From Ophthalmolycus amberensis (taxonomy: Eukaryota; Chordata; Actinopteri; Perciformes; Zoarcidae): a stretch of DNA of 64,000 bases. A program made the translations under genes and the position numbers. The stretch lies in the NCBI GenBank assembly GCA_024529925.1, contig JAFEUB010000896.1, positions 924,501-988,500 of the forward strand, read 5' to 3'. Each line of letters begins with the position of its first letter. Positions within the stretch are counted from its first letter, which is position 1. Shown here piece by piece: positions 47,440 to 59,942 of the stretch. The notes beneath the pieces are model-generated. The model was not told the DNA's origin and did no database searches. It saw only the letters and a program-made list of their open reading frames with translations.

Positions 47440-47620
47440 TATATAGGCTGCGCCTGGTGTGGAGCAGCGCTTGGATAATTAGCATTAGTTTATTAATTAT
47501 GAATGAGAGCGGGTTCTGTGGGAGCCAGTGAGTGGGCCTCTCACAGAGACTCATCAATTAAACAACAAAGTTTCCCAGCCTTTTGATTAAAGATAAAGAC
47601 AAATAAGATGATCAATAGAG
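47440..47620 (+). other. Conserved-noncoding-like block with clustered TAAT cores
   Basis: After a TATATA and a GC-rich patch, 47475-47505 carries ATAATTAGCATTAG, TTATTAATTATGAATGAG: four or more homeodomain TAAT/ATTA cores in 30 bp. It is followed by CATCAATTAAACAAC and TTTTGATTAAAGATAAAG. The texture is that of vertebrate developmental enhancers. Conservation cannot be assessed here. Confidence 0.3.
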
Positions 47621-48616
47621 ACCTGTTAGAGACTGGCAGAACAAAATGCAAGGAAGCTAAGATAGACCGAAAAACAGTGCAGGAAGGAGCCCCACTGACG
47701 CACAGCGACTCCCCTGCTTTGAGGTTACATGTGACAGCTTTGAGAGAAAGCGACTGGAAGGATGGAAAATGTGGGATGTGTGTGCATGAGACACTGGTGC
47801 GTGCGTCGGCGTGTGAACATTCCGTGTGACATTGGCGCATTACATGCGACATCGGCAGCACGGTGGGAAAGCCTCGCGATCAGTCTGCATCAATCGTTCC
47901 TCTGCCCACACAGACCAACGCTTGGATCGATGCCAAGGTGCCAGCAGCGGCAGAGTGCCAAACCCTGCTGTCTGTTCTCGCCCTCCTTTTTTCCCTCTGC
48001 CTTCCCTTTTCCCGCTCCCACCCTCGCCTGACTCTCCTCTGCCTTCTCTCTTTTGTTCTCTCTCCTTCCTCCCCACGCTTTTCTCCTCTTTCCCGTCTGT
48101 TACTCCTCATCTTTTCTCACCTCCAGCCTCCCACTCCCTCTGCCACCGCTCCTCGCTGTGGTCAGTCGTTCGACGTGTTGTCTCCCCCGTCAGCGGGGTC
48201 CTGCGTTTTATTTTTGTCCCCCTGAGGAGATTTAGAGGTCTTAAACCTCTTTCAAGTATTTTTTTTGGGTTAATTTATTCAAGAGCGAAGCTGGAAGTGA
48301 AAAGGGTCTGATTTGACAGCACGGCAGGAATCGCTTTTGAGCTTGAATACTGTTGTTTCAGGTTGATGTCGCAACCAGAACACCCCCCATACAACCACAC
48401 ACGCACACACACCTACTGTCTCTCTCTCTGAACATATGGGCTTCTCGCACAGTTTCCCACATGTTCCCCCTCTCAGAGGCCTTGAAGTTTGGGCCAAGTG
48501 TGCAGTGAAAGGCCTTGTGATGGACTGCCGGTGCTGGTACTGTTAATTGACGCCATGTCTGATTACGCTTTTACACCGTGCACAGGAGGCTGCTCGGCTT
48601 GTTGCTAGGCTCCTGT

Positions 48617-48660
48617 CCAATAAGTGGCTATAAAAGTGGGCGGACGGTGCTGTCATGCTC
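48617..48660 (+). promoter_or_regulatory. TATA-box promoter-like cluster
   Basis: CCAAT at 48617-48621 and GGCTATAAAAGTGGGCGG with TATAAAAG at 48629-48636, followed by GGGCGG (GC box-like). GTTGCTAGG upstream (48601-48609) resembles half an X-box. CCAAT and TATA are closer together than in typical promoters. The first downstream ATG (48655) gives only a short frame. Function is unproven. Confidence 0.25.
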
Positions 48661-49059
48661 ATCACAAACACACACTCACACTCTCCGATGCGCACACTCT
48701 CTGATTAAAAACTCACAGCCCGTTTCTCCAGCCATGTGAAGGATGAAAGGAAATTAACTTTCACCCTTATTTCCAGTTCAATTACTTTGACTTGCTTTTG
48801 AAATTGACTTGCAAGCACACATCAACTGGGGCTGGTTGTAAAGATGTGTTGGACTAATCTGTGAGGTGTGAGGCCAGTAGTTGTGCTGCAGACTCGTGAG
48901 TTAGACAAGAAAAGATTTGTAAATGTGAAGGTTAAGAAACAAAGCGAAACACCTGAAGGGTTTTTTGAATCTATATGTAGATCATGCCTCAGTTCACCAT
49001 ATTCTCACAGCTGTTTTCCCCGCCTAATATATCGACATTATATAAGAAGTGGACATAGT

Positions 49060-49600
49060 CACTGTGAAGTCACCCATTGGTTTGTGAACTGCAGTTTTGA
49101 AGCTTCAAGTTTGATTTTGGCTGTCGCCATCTTGGTTTTTGGCCATCGCCATCTTGGCTTTTTGCAAACAGAAATGACACAAGTAGGTGGAGCTAAGTAC
49201 ATCCGGAACACTGAATAAGACATTTTTAGATGACCGAATAGGTAATAATGAACTTTGACGCAACGAAAACACACTTCGAAAGCGTCAAAGTTGAAAACAC
49301 GGACATGGACCGTACGACGCCGTGGTAGCGACCTGTCAATCACAAGGTAGCCACGCCCTAAAGCATACCCTGTTTTATCATCTATTTTACTCCAAATGGG
49401 ACGATACTTTATCAAATCAACATCATGCTGTATTGAAGAAGACTTGTGTTTACTGAGGTAATAAATCAAGTGAGAAGTAGGCAAATTTTCTCAGATTTCT
49501 ATACAACCTGACTTATTTTTGCAACCAGAGGAGTCGCCCCCTGCTGGTCATTAGAAAGAATGCAAGTTTAAGGTAACTCCACATTGGCTTCACTTTTCAA
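49060..49600 (-). repeat. Dispersed teleost repeat of about 540 bp
   Basis: The ordered blocks TGAAGTCACCCATTGGTTTG, GTCGCCATCTTGGTTTTTGG, AAGGTAGCCACGCCCTAAAG, AAATGGGACGATACTTTA, CATCATGCTGTATTGAAGAA, GTGTTTACTGAGGTAATAAA, GTCGCCCCCTGCTGGTCATT and ACATTGGCTTCACTTTTCAA match a repeat I recognise as very common in percomorph fish, probably a non-autonomous DNA element. The GCCATCTTGG motif is itself repeated (49124, 49147); such elements supply YY1-type sites. The 141-codon minus-strand frame across it is incidental. Confidence 0.55.
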
Positions 49601-51279
49601 TCTAACATAAGATGGGTTCTGATTGGGCAGGGAAGATGCCAATGGAGTCATCAAGTGTATTCGCTCATTTACAAAACTATTTCACATCTCTTGCTCACTG
49701 TGTGTCACTTGCTTCTATTTTGCACTTTGATATTAATCAAATCAAAAGAAAATCTGAGCCTCCACCTGGCTCCATGTCTCGTTTCTGTTTTGCCATCTTT
49801 GATCACTATAAACAGCATCTGGTGCCTTTGGGCTAACCAGATCTCCTCCCACTTACAGCAAGACCAGCTAATAGCAAATTCATCCCAACATCTGGTCAGC
49901 TCTACACTTTCTGCAGCAACTGCATAATAACACCACTGCCAGCTAAAACCAAACATATTTTGGTATCACGCAAACACATATTTTGTGCATTTTTAAGGTT
50001 CCAAGTGCATCCTCTGCCCTCACTGTCTCCCCCCCAAGGAAGCAGCTCTGTTCTCTTGGCTTCCTCTTGTGTAGCAACTTGCCAGGTTACATAGCATTAC
50101 CCTCATTACTCAAACCCCCTTCAAAGCGCTTCACTCATTGTGGCTTGAGGATGAATGAGGCAGCCTCCCTGGCCTCTTTAGGGAGCTGAAGCTTAGCTCG
50201 ACGAGTCAACCAGCCGCTGCAGCAAAGAGCAACTTCAGTCGGAGCCAAACTTCCTGGTTTACTTGTGATTGGTTATGGATTTTGGCCCTAAGTGCTTTGC
50301 CATCTTTACAGGCGCACAGCCTCTGCTTACTCAACATCGAAAACAAAGAATTCTGACTTTTGGCTTTTTTGTGCCTTAAGAGAAAGACTTTGTTTGTTTT
50401 CACATCCTCTCAGATCAGTTTTAATGTATCATGAGAGCTCTCGCAACTTCTGTGTGGGAAGTTTGCTATCATTAGCATCGACACTACTTTATGAGTGGAT
50501 GCATTCACAGTGAAACATGGCCTCAGGCTGACACCAGCACTGGCCAGACGATGCTTTGTAATAGAAAAAAGAAAGAGCTGAATATACAAGGGCTTACAAC
50601 TTATTTAGTTTTGACTTTCTGCTTGTTTTGAAAAAAAGATATCTTTAATGGAGTCCCTTGTGTGGCAGTAAATATAAACGTTGATGAATCCTGAATTGCA
50701 CATTGTGTTAATAAGGCAAACAGACACCATTATACACAAAAACCATTATACTGAATATATTATCATATCATGATTTTAGCTGTAAATGTGGTAACTATGC
50801 TGTAAAATACAAATGTAGAAATATATAAACTATATCTATAGATTCGTTTACCTCAGAATAAAGGCCTGGTCACGGACCAGCATTAATAAACAATGTGGTG
50901 AAATTAATTTAAATTGAATCGCCATGATCAGTGGATTCACTTATGGAGACGAGGTAAAGAAAATGTCTTTCACAATCAACTTTGACCTGTATATTTTTGC
51001 CATTGACCAATAGCAAGCCGCCTCGTCAGTGCCCAGTCCAATATTAAAGAAGCTATAGTTGTGTCATAAACAATGTGTCGTTTTTATACAGTTATTTGAT
51101 TGGAATTGATGTTACAAAGATGTAATATTTCAACAAACGTAAACTCATTGTCATTAGCAATTGAGCGAACAAGTTCATTAGCAAGAATCAATGTCACAAA
51201 TATGTATTTGGAGTAAACTGTATTAGCTTTCTGGACCCTGTTACCAACCGAGCTAACGCATTTGCGAACTTGCAGTTAG

Positions 51280-51300
51280 CCCCCCCCCCCCCCCCCCCCC
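51280..51300. repeat. C21 homopolymer
   Basis: Twenty-one C, followed by ACCCCGCCCC. Confidence 0.95.
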
Positions 51301-52170
51301 ACCCCGCCCCAGAAATGCCAAAGCGAATGACCAGCACAGTACAGAGGAAAATAGAAAGTACGTAGCTCGGAAAAAAAAATTATGACTAAATCGTTACCAA
51401 GAAGCCCTGCGTGCCGTTACTACGTCACCGAGCCTCTGGCACAGTGTATTTCACGGGGACAATCAGATTCATTTCGCTGTGCCACTTTCTGTTGTCTCTT
51501 CTTCCCTGAATATAAGGTGGCAGATATGCATGAATATATTCAAAGAGATAAAGACACACACACACACTCACATGTTGATTCCCACATTCACTGCGACTCT
51601 GCCGGAGTCAATGTTTTGTTGCCATAGCGCCCGTTGGCATTGAGGGGACACAGCAAGGCCTGAGTGTGGAAGGAGAAGAGAAGCGAGAGCGAGGCGTGAA
51701 GTAGAGGAAATACGACAGGGAAGGAATGAGTGAGAGTACAGCGAGGGGTGAATGTCGAGGTTAACGAACAGCCATATAGCTGAATGTTTGCTGCTTCCTT
51801 CGCCCCTTTGTCCGTCGCCGCCTTCACTCTTCTTTATCTCCCTGACAGATTTCCCACAGCATGACTCACTCTGATTAGCAGTGGGCAGCCATTTCAAAGC
51901 TCACAGAGGCGTTGACATATAGCCTAAAACAAGAGCCCTCTCTGCAATGTAAGAGAGGAGAGAGTAACGAAAGAGAAAAGAAGCAGCCATTACCGCTTCA
52001 GACTCATAAAGCCGGCGGCGGCCTAATTCAGGAGCACACAAGTTGATGAACTGTGTCTGTCCTTTCGCAACGGTCTTTAAATTCCATTTAATGCCGCTGT
52101 AACAGCTAATCATTTGTGTCCCTCTGTTTGTGTGCGATTTTAAACAATAGCAGCTGCTGATAAGGGATAT

Positions 52171-52186
52171 GGGGGGGGGGGGGGGG
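52171..52186. repeat. G16 homopolymer
   Basis: Sixteen G. Confidence 0.95.
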
Positions 52187-52443
52187 AGTGTTATTCAGAC
52201 ACCACTCGGGATGAGTAAAAATGGAGGCTCAGGTTGTGATGGCTGTCCTTATCTTGTCATGAGCCAAACAGTTTCAGCGAGAGAGCACGGCATTACCACA
52301 CTGCTGGCGAGGCTGCCTTTCTACTATCTTTCCATTTGTCTCCAGCCGATCCAATCCAACGCTCTATTTTCGTTTTTATCTCCCCGTGTCATCTCACTCT
52401 GACTCTAAAATTCATTTATGCGCTCTTTCTCGCTCACTCTGAG

Positions 52444-52448
<5 letters not shown>

Positions 52449-52497
<49 letters not shown>
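52449..52497. repeat. (CT)n microsatellite
   Basis: About 24 CT units, about 115 bp upstream of the exon-like segment at 52614. Confidence 0.95.
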
Positions 52498-52499
<2 letters not shown>

Positions 52500-52613
52500 C
52501 CCACTCTTTGTCTTTGTTCTCTCTCCCCACTTCCTTCTCTTACTTCCCCATCCTCACCTCTAGATTGGTATCAATTTTCTCTCTTTTTCTTTTTTCCCCC
52601 TTTTTCAATAAAG

Positions 52614-52697
52614 GGCTGCCAGGCTTGACAGCTGTCCTTCAGCTGTACGTGGTGTTTCCACAGCCATGTCGGCTGCAGATGGAGAACGGTTGGCGAT
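52614..52697 (+). other. Exon-like segment containing an ATG
   Basis: Preceded by about 45 nt of nearly pure pyrimidine and then CAATAAAG, ending at 52613; an alternative acceptor, GTGTTTCCACAG, ends at 52663. The donor is CGAT|GTAAGA at 52698. The 84-bp segment is open in one frame (AARLDSCPSAVRGVST then AMSAADGERLA). It contains ATG at 52666 in the context CAGCCATGT, so it could be a start-codon exon beginning MSAADGERLA. The acceptor has purines next to the AG and the peptide is unknown to me, so this is weak. Confidence 0.2.
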
Positions 52698-55600
52698 GTA
52701 AGAGTTGAGCCCAGAGTAAACAGAGCTATACTGCATGCCGTCATCACAGCTTCATCAGTGCACATTTGGTATGCTGGCAGTCCTAGCGTGATACCACTGC
52801 GCTGTAGCTTTGAAATGATTTGTTATCACGCATTTGTACGTATAATTGCACTGTTAATACACCTTGGATCTTATTGTCGTGAAGTTTTGACAATTGTTTC
52901 TACAGATATTAGGATATATTCCAAGATATTGGTTGCTGAGATCTGGGAACACGTGTTAAAATGTCTGTTGGGCAAAGGACGAGGGTTGTCACTGTTTTAA
53001 AAATGTTGGAAGGATTACATCTAACGTGTCATTTCATTGAGATTAACTGAAACACAAATGGCGCAGCCTAACCTTGAATCATGCTGTAGAATGGAAGTTG
53101 TCGTTACTTTGAGGCATTGACATTTCACTACATAAGCAAATTGACCCAAATTGACCCGTGTTTCTTCCTTCCAAAACGCTTTCACACATTGTTTCATTTT
53201 AAGATAGAAAAGAGAAATACAGTAGCCTAGTTTACTGATAGGATTCAAAACTCAAATAAATAGTCTTAGAATATAATTATACAGGTTTTAAACTGTTGGG
53301 TTTGCCAAATTTATTTACCGGTATCAGAGAAATATTTGGTGAACTGGCCCTTCAACTCTGTGTTGCCGTATTTGTCTTCGTCGTGTGCTGTTTTCCTGTG
53401 AAATTAGAGATAACTGACGGATTATCTATGATTATCTGACTGCTCGTCGCCCAGATGTCGATATAATTGATGATAATTGTTACGTATTTGGAATAGGCAT
53501 TGCATATTTTATTGTGTTCGTGTCAGAAATGCAATTTCCCCATCACAAATAATACATAAAGTTATTTTCAGACTTTGTATTGAATTAATGTCAAGAAAGG
53601 GCAATCAAATTCACACAGCAGAATCCAATGGTAGATTTCTATCAAACTGCTCTACCAGTGCAGAATTAAATGATAAGATGCTCTGAGGCTGGACTTCTTT
53701 GTTAATAGGAAAACCAGGCCTGACATTAGCGAGGCAATATTGAATAGTTCTCTTCCTCACATGGTCACAAAGAACAGGGAGCATGGGAGGGAGAGACAGA
53801 AAGCTGGGGCCCAACAAAGTGGCCTCGGGGCGTCTGTGCACCAGTGAAACCCAGGAGATCAGTCAATAAACAGGCAGGTTGTTGTTGCAGGATCAATCCA
53901 GGCCTGGAGCATTGCTTCACTTCTAATTGCCACGTGCACCGACAATACAGCCCATGGTCTCTACGTTCATGTGTGCCAAAAATCTTTACGGTACTCCTCA
54001 CAGTGTTAACACTGTCTGACATTACTTCTTGTTTTTAGGCAGTGCACGAGGAATCAGTACTGTATTCTTTTTCTCAGCTTTTACTTGGAAAAATCAATTT
54101 TAACTGGACAGCTGCCACTTTGTAATTCGTTTTTTTGTGGATTTATTTTCATATGAAGCAGATAAATGACCAACCGACAAAACCATACATGTTAAATGTC
54201 ACCTGATGGCACATGTTCAAGCCGGAAGGAGAACATGTGCAGCGCAGAACAGCTGATCATCAGCTGCTACCTGCTGTTCGCTGAAAAGGAACCCACAGCT
54301 ATTCAATTGATGTGTGGCTTATTTGTTGCCATTTTCACTGAAATACATGATATATCAGGCATTTGCGCCATCGTATTGTGTGCTGTCATGTGACCAGCTA
54401 GCAGCGGATGAGATGCCTCGGCTCCATTAACTCAGTTCCCACAGGGTGGATGTTTCTGCTCAGCATGACGTGGCTGTCTGAGTGACTATTGGTTTTCCTC
54501 AGTAACAAACAATGACAGGACTGTCTCAAACTGAATTTGAGTCAATCGCAATCAAACAGCGAGGAGTTCCTAGAAGTCTCACATACAGGAATACTTTGTG
54601 AAACGAGGCCGTTTCTCCGCTGACAGAAGCCACTATCGTGCAGACAGAAGTGCGGCCTGAGGCCATGTTATGTTGTCGGGGGGTTAGTTAGTATACTACA
54701 GCTTTCGCCGTGTCCACCTACATGTCTCAGTGTATCATATTTTCATTCTCTGAGGGCTCTTCAGAGTCAGTCTGGAAATTGTAGGAAACTTCAGCAGAAG
54801 TAGACCAAGTGGGCAAATCGTCGCTTGATGACAAAAACAGCTCCTGGAACTCGTTGAACATCACAGATTGAGGATATACAACTCTGTAAGAGTTTCCAAA
54901 GGACGACTGTTCCTTTCATGCAAAATTGGACAACATATTCCCTTAAGCATTCCTGTCTTAACTTTTTGGGACAAACTTAAACTTTCAGAGTTCTTGTGTG
55001 GATGTTCCAGCTGGATGAGAGAGCTATAGGAAACGCTCTGGTGAAACCAAGCCGGGCAATTTTCCTCAACGCCTTGTTGTTTGTCCTCTCAGTGTTTTTA
55101 AATGGCAGCCTCTGTCTACAGCCGCAGCGGGGGGGTTAGTCTACTGTCTGTTTGGCTCCGCTGTGTTGTACCCTGTTGCTCAAAAGCCTGGAGAAAGACC
55201 AATCAATGAACCAGCCACTTACCCTGTTATTCAGAGAACAAAATAATGTCTGTAGCTACCAATCTGTCGCAGTGGAGGGAGCACAAAGAACCTGTGTACT
55301 AGACCAGTGCTTTAATGGGGAGATGAGAGCGAGAGAGGCCTGATGGAGCTGCTTCATTCCTCTCGACTGATTCCGTGACAGGTAACGCAGAGAGAAAAGC
55401 TCCACCGTAAAGTCCTTCACCCTCACATATCCTTGAGCCTGTACAGCACTACGGCCCTCACGATCAATACTACCAGTGTCCTGCACACTTTACCTGAGCT
55501 GCTCCTCTGCACCGTAAATGCTTTACTCGGGTTAGTTCCGTGTCATATAAGTGAGAGCTCACCAGCACATCTCCCTGGAGCTCGTTGTTTCGTCTCTGGA

Positions 55601-57151
55601 TTTTATTGAATTAACTTGACAACCAGAGCGGGGGCTATTGACTTCCAAGGGAAATGCTTTTTTTTCATATCGATTTGATCCGCTCCATGAGATGCCAGGT
55701 ACACAAAGACACTGTTGAACATACCCTGCAATCGTAGAGCGACGAGGAGACTCTTGCTCGTTTTATGCAATTAGGACCCGATGGCACTGCGGTGACTGAG
55801 CAGAGGGAAACCCCATTGAGATGTCATCTCCGAAGTGTGTCACGTGAACGCATTTATCTTTAAGTGCGATGCGACGGATGGAGGACGGGCCCGAGAGCCT
55901 TGTGGGGTACAATAAAGAAAAGAGGCTGTTAAACATAACACATCCTCTTCGACCGTCTGCCTGAGTTATTCAGGTCAAGGAAGCAACATCTCTTTTAATT
56001 TGTGTCGTGGCCTTGCACCATTGTTTAAGGAAGCTAAAAGGCCTCTTTTGTGCTGCACATGTGGAGCCGTTGAATGACCCCGCTCTTCTCTCTAAATTGA
56101 CTGCACTCACCACACTTCATGTTCTCTTTCTCTTCTAATTTCCCCTTTTTCCGTCCCTCCTTTGCTCTACTCCCTCGTCATCTGTCTCACCATTGTTGTC
56201 ACTGTCAGCACGGAGATGACCTCCCTTCACTCCCCCACCTCATGACTTAGAACCGAGTGTTTGGGTGGAAATCTCCTTAGGAGCCGCCTCTGTAAACACA
56301 CGATTGCTGTATCTCTCCCCGCACAACTGTCTCTCCTCTCACCATCCTCCCGTCCTCTGTCTCTCTGCCCTTCAGCCCTCAAAGCTCGTACTTTAAAACC
56401 CGTCCTGTGAAACTCATCCAGCATCCCACAGCCACCCACCCTGATCCATTCACCATAACCAAATCCACTTTAAGACCGGCACAAACAGATCCCAAAGCCT
56501 CGTAGTGGAGGGCCCGGAGAGGAGGGGGAGGGTGACAAGAGGAAGGGGGGAAGGAGAGGGCAATGAAATGGTGAGATATCTTCAGCGAGCTCTTCTAAAT
56601 AAACCTTCTGGTCTTAAGTGTCTTAAATCCCATCTGTCTAACCCAGGAAATATATGCATTAATATGCTCCGGCAAGAAAAAAAAAAAAAAAAGGCATGAT
56701 GTGCTGTGATGTGATGAGAGCTGGAGAAAGAACAGGGGGAGAATGAGAGGAATGTGTGATAAATACAATGAGGTAGAGGAGGAGAAACGGGGTTTGACAA
56801 GAGCGAAGACAGATTGGAGAGAGTCGATGCAGATAGAGGCAGAGAGACGGAGATGCAGGGAGTGAGAGCAAGAAAGATAGAGACGTATATGGCTGAGCTG
56901 GCAGCCTCTTTCGCTGATTAACATGCCTCTCAGACACGGTGAGAGGGATCAAACTTGCACACAGCCAGGCCTGGGAGTTATGCCTGCAATGCAACGATAG
57001 AGTGTGTGTGTGTGTGTGTGTGCGTGTTTATTTCTGTTTGTTTGTTTTGAGTTTGGATCTACTGCTCGGCACACATGCAGGCATGTGTCTTTGTTCACAG
57101 CTGCCTTGTGTGCACAGTTGTCAACTGGAGACAGCTGTTGATTGACACCTC

Positions 57152-57156
57152 AGTGT

Positions 57157-57188
<32 letters not shown>
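57152..57188. repeat. (GT)n microsatellite
   Basis: About 18 GT units with a GA interruption. Confidence 0.95.
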
Positions 57189-58127
57189 CTGTACACCACA
57201 TGAGATGTGACATCCAAAGCAACAGGGACAGATAAAGTAGAGACGGGACCCCAGAGTCGCTGTAGCGCGTGAACTCGTCCTCGCAATCGATACATTGGAA
57301 TGGAATTCATCTGATGGAATTGGACGAGCGGGTGGCTGATCTGTGGTGAGAGAAGATAGAGCGGGAGAGGAAAAGGAAGGTGAGAGGAGATGGTGAGAAG
57401 AGGGAGGGTGGAGAGATGCATGTCTGAGTCCGAGATGCTGCTGCACAGAGTTCGAAGTGTGTGCGTGTGTGTGTGTGTGTGCGTGCCTGTGTGTCAAATG
57501 GGGACTTGCAGGTTCACGTTTCTATCTCTTGCCAGTTGCCAGCCCTGCACAGTCCTCTGGGAGAACATGCCGTGCCTTCTTGTCTCTGTCGCGAAAGAGA
57601 AAATTGCTTTTAGATACTGTTCATGATGGCGGCGCTCACAGTGGAGCGTTTGGCGAGATGATTTTCCTGTGAAATTTGCCATTATCAATAAATAATCTGG
57701 ACACAGCTGTGGGACATACTATCCCTGAATCCCATCGCGTATACGGAGATTCTGCACAGTAAATTATTTCGCCATCAACTATTGAATATGTTGATCTTGA
57801 CACCAAGCGGCGGCTTCATTTGGCAGAGTTTCATGCACTGTGCAGGGAAATAAGGTAAAGGAAGCAATGGTAAACACCATTAGCACACAGAGATGCTGCT
57901 GTGAAGCCTGAAATGTACAGACCTCCATGTTCCTTCTTCTCTCTCCTCCTCGCCTGATAACTCCGTCTGCTGTTACGGAATCACTGAGACAATTTCATGG
58001 TGCCCTTTAAACGTATCTGTCTGACTTTTATGCTTTGTTCAACAGCTCTGTGTTTAATGGACCAGATCACTTTTTTAGGCAACTTGTCATCAATTGAGAT
58101 ATGCTGACACTCAGAAGATTGATTCTG

Positions 58128-58566
58128 CATTTTGGGAAACACGGTTATTAAGCACCTTCTTCCTGAGAGTTACATGAGAATATCTACACCACTGTCATAT
58201 CTGTATGTTGAATAAGGTGTGAAGCTACATGCAGCAGCCAGTTAGCTTAGCCTAACATAAACTTAACTTCACCATGAAAAAAGACGAAGAAAAAAAGCAT
58301 GAAATCATCCTCCAAGCGCCACTAAATCTGACAAATTGACACTTTGTTTCTCGTAGGAGGGGTCACCTCGCAAACTATTATCTTGGCCGGGCAAAGTGGC
58401 ATCCTGAAGTCTCTGCTGGTTGCCTGGCAACCTCATGGTCACGACCAGTCTCCAGGAAGTAACTGCTCCCGGCCAAGAAACAGTCCGGCACATCACTCCT
58501 CGTAAAAACCACAATGTGCTGTTTTTACGTCCCGGGTTTTGTAGCGATTAAACAAACGAGACATGC
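58128..58566. mobile_element. Foldback element, copy 3
   Basis: The left arm includes ATTTTGGGAAACACGGTTAT, GAGAGTTACATGAGAATATC and AGCCAGTTAGCTTAGCCTAA. The centre has GGTTGCCTGGCAACC (perfect palindrome) and TCTCCAGGAAGTAACTGCTC. The partial right arm has GGCCAAGAAACAGTCCGGCA, GTAAAAACCACA and GATTAAACAAACGAGA. The arms are more diverged from each other than in copy 1. Non-coding. Confidence 0.6.
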
Positions 58567-59942
58567 AATTGATTTTTTTTTGTCACCTTTGACACAGAGC
58601 CAGCTGTTCCCCCATTTCCAGTCTTTCTTCGAGGCTTGGCTGACTGTCTCTTGGCTGTTGCGTTGTATTTAATGGCCATGCAGGTTGAGGTATTGTTACA
58701 TCACTACATTGTTAGTAATGACTCACTCTGGTCTAAGCACGTTGTTTTCTCATTACGGCTCATTATTTTCAATGCTTTTTTTCACATGAAGAAGAGTGAA
58801 AATCTCTTTGCAGTTGAACCATTTGTTGCAGTTATTTACTCATTCAAAATGACTCATAATCAGCAGCTCATTTGCATTCTCCTCCTGTTTTTCTTGATAC
58901 CTTCTATTACCAGAAACGTACATTAAGCTATGAGTAGCAGTGCCCTTGTGCAAAGATGGGAAGTAAAGTCTGCAGTGTTTTTCGTTTTTTCCCCCCAAAT
59001 GTTCTATTTTTGCCCGCCGCCCGACCTCACGCCCCAACTGACAGTCACTTGTTGCCATTACAATAAATCCACCTCTCCTCCTGATTCACAAGCTAAAATG
59101 GCAAACAGTCTCTGGAAGGGAACATATTGCCCTATTGAGTTACTCCTGAGTACATGTCCTTGGGGGAATTTTAGCCCAATAATCACATCATGAGGGATTC
59201 TGTCATGCTGCCGAATGTCTTATTGCCATTAGCAAGGTTTCTGTATTATTTATAACCATGCTAGAGATTATCGCCTTGTGTGTTTTCTTCTGCTGGCTTT
59301 ATGGAGCCTCCAGCCAGTGATGGATGGATTTGCTTTTGGTCTCCCATCAGTCTCAGAGTGTGTTTTCTTTTCATTTTTTTACTGCAGTGGAGCTGGCTCC
59401 CTCCTACATGGATGGTTTGAGTGTGATTTATGGCTTTGGCCCCTGATCCCTGATCCCTGCCCTGCTAATGATGGTTGTAAAATGGAGGGAAGCCAAAGGT
59501 CAGGCCTATCTCCACTGCTGTGATGTGAGATGAGGTTTCTCCTTGTCTCGTGAAGCATATTGAAGCTTAAAAGATAAAAGAAGCGAGGAGAAGTGGCGTG
59601 GAGCGTAGAGAAATAAAAGATATGTGTGGTACAGAGAAAAGATTCATCTCAGCGCTCCTTCTTGGAGAATCTTCCTCCGGAAACACAGACCTATAATTAA
59701 CCTGCAGACGATGCACAATCTTTGCTCTACTCTAGATTGCGACTACTGTTCCTCTGTCTCCTGGTGTCTCAGCCGCTGTAATTTGGAGGACTGTGAAGGT
59801 TAATGACAGTGACACAACTCCAGGGAGAGCGCCAGTAATACTCAAAGATATCCATTCATCAACAATAAGCTATTACAGGTCTTACATTACTGCTCCGTCA
59901 TTCAGCGCTCTGTAGTCGGGCTAACTAAACCAAGACTTTTTA
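58567..59942 (+). other. Unique DNA, no gene seen
   Basis: AT-rich with no repeat recognised. 58640-58920 is a clean unique block that could be a conserved element. Ends exactly where the LINE coding homology starts. Confidence 0.35.

Larger units (their letters stand above)
43513..49059 (+). other. Unique intron-like DNA
   Basis: No gene recognised. Pyrimidine-rich blocks (47280-47450 and 47980-48150) generate long but low-complexity open frames on several strands. 45010-45350 contains GGTCGGACTC-type and ATATTGCGCTAATG-type sequence that may be an unclassified repeat. Confidence 0.35.
49601..58127 (+). other. Unique intron-like DNA
   Basis: No gene recognised apart from one exon-like segment. 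Long stretches (50520-51270, 52800-53700, 54020-55130) are AT-rich with no repeat. An A16 run lies near 56676-56691. GT arrays are at 57002-57022, 57152-57188 and about 57458-57480. Confidence 0.35.

Noticed and set aside
47826..48311. 161-codon plus frame (Pro/Ser/Leu-rich)
   Set aside because: Arises from a polypyrimidine tract; overlapping frames in other phases are equally long and low in complexity.
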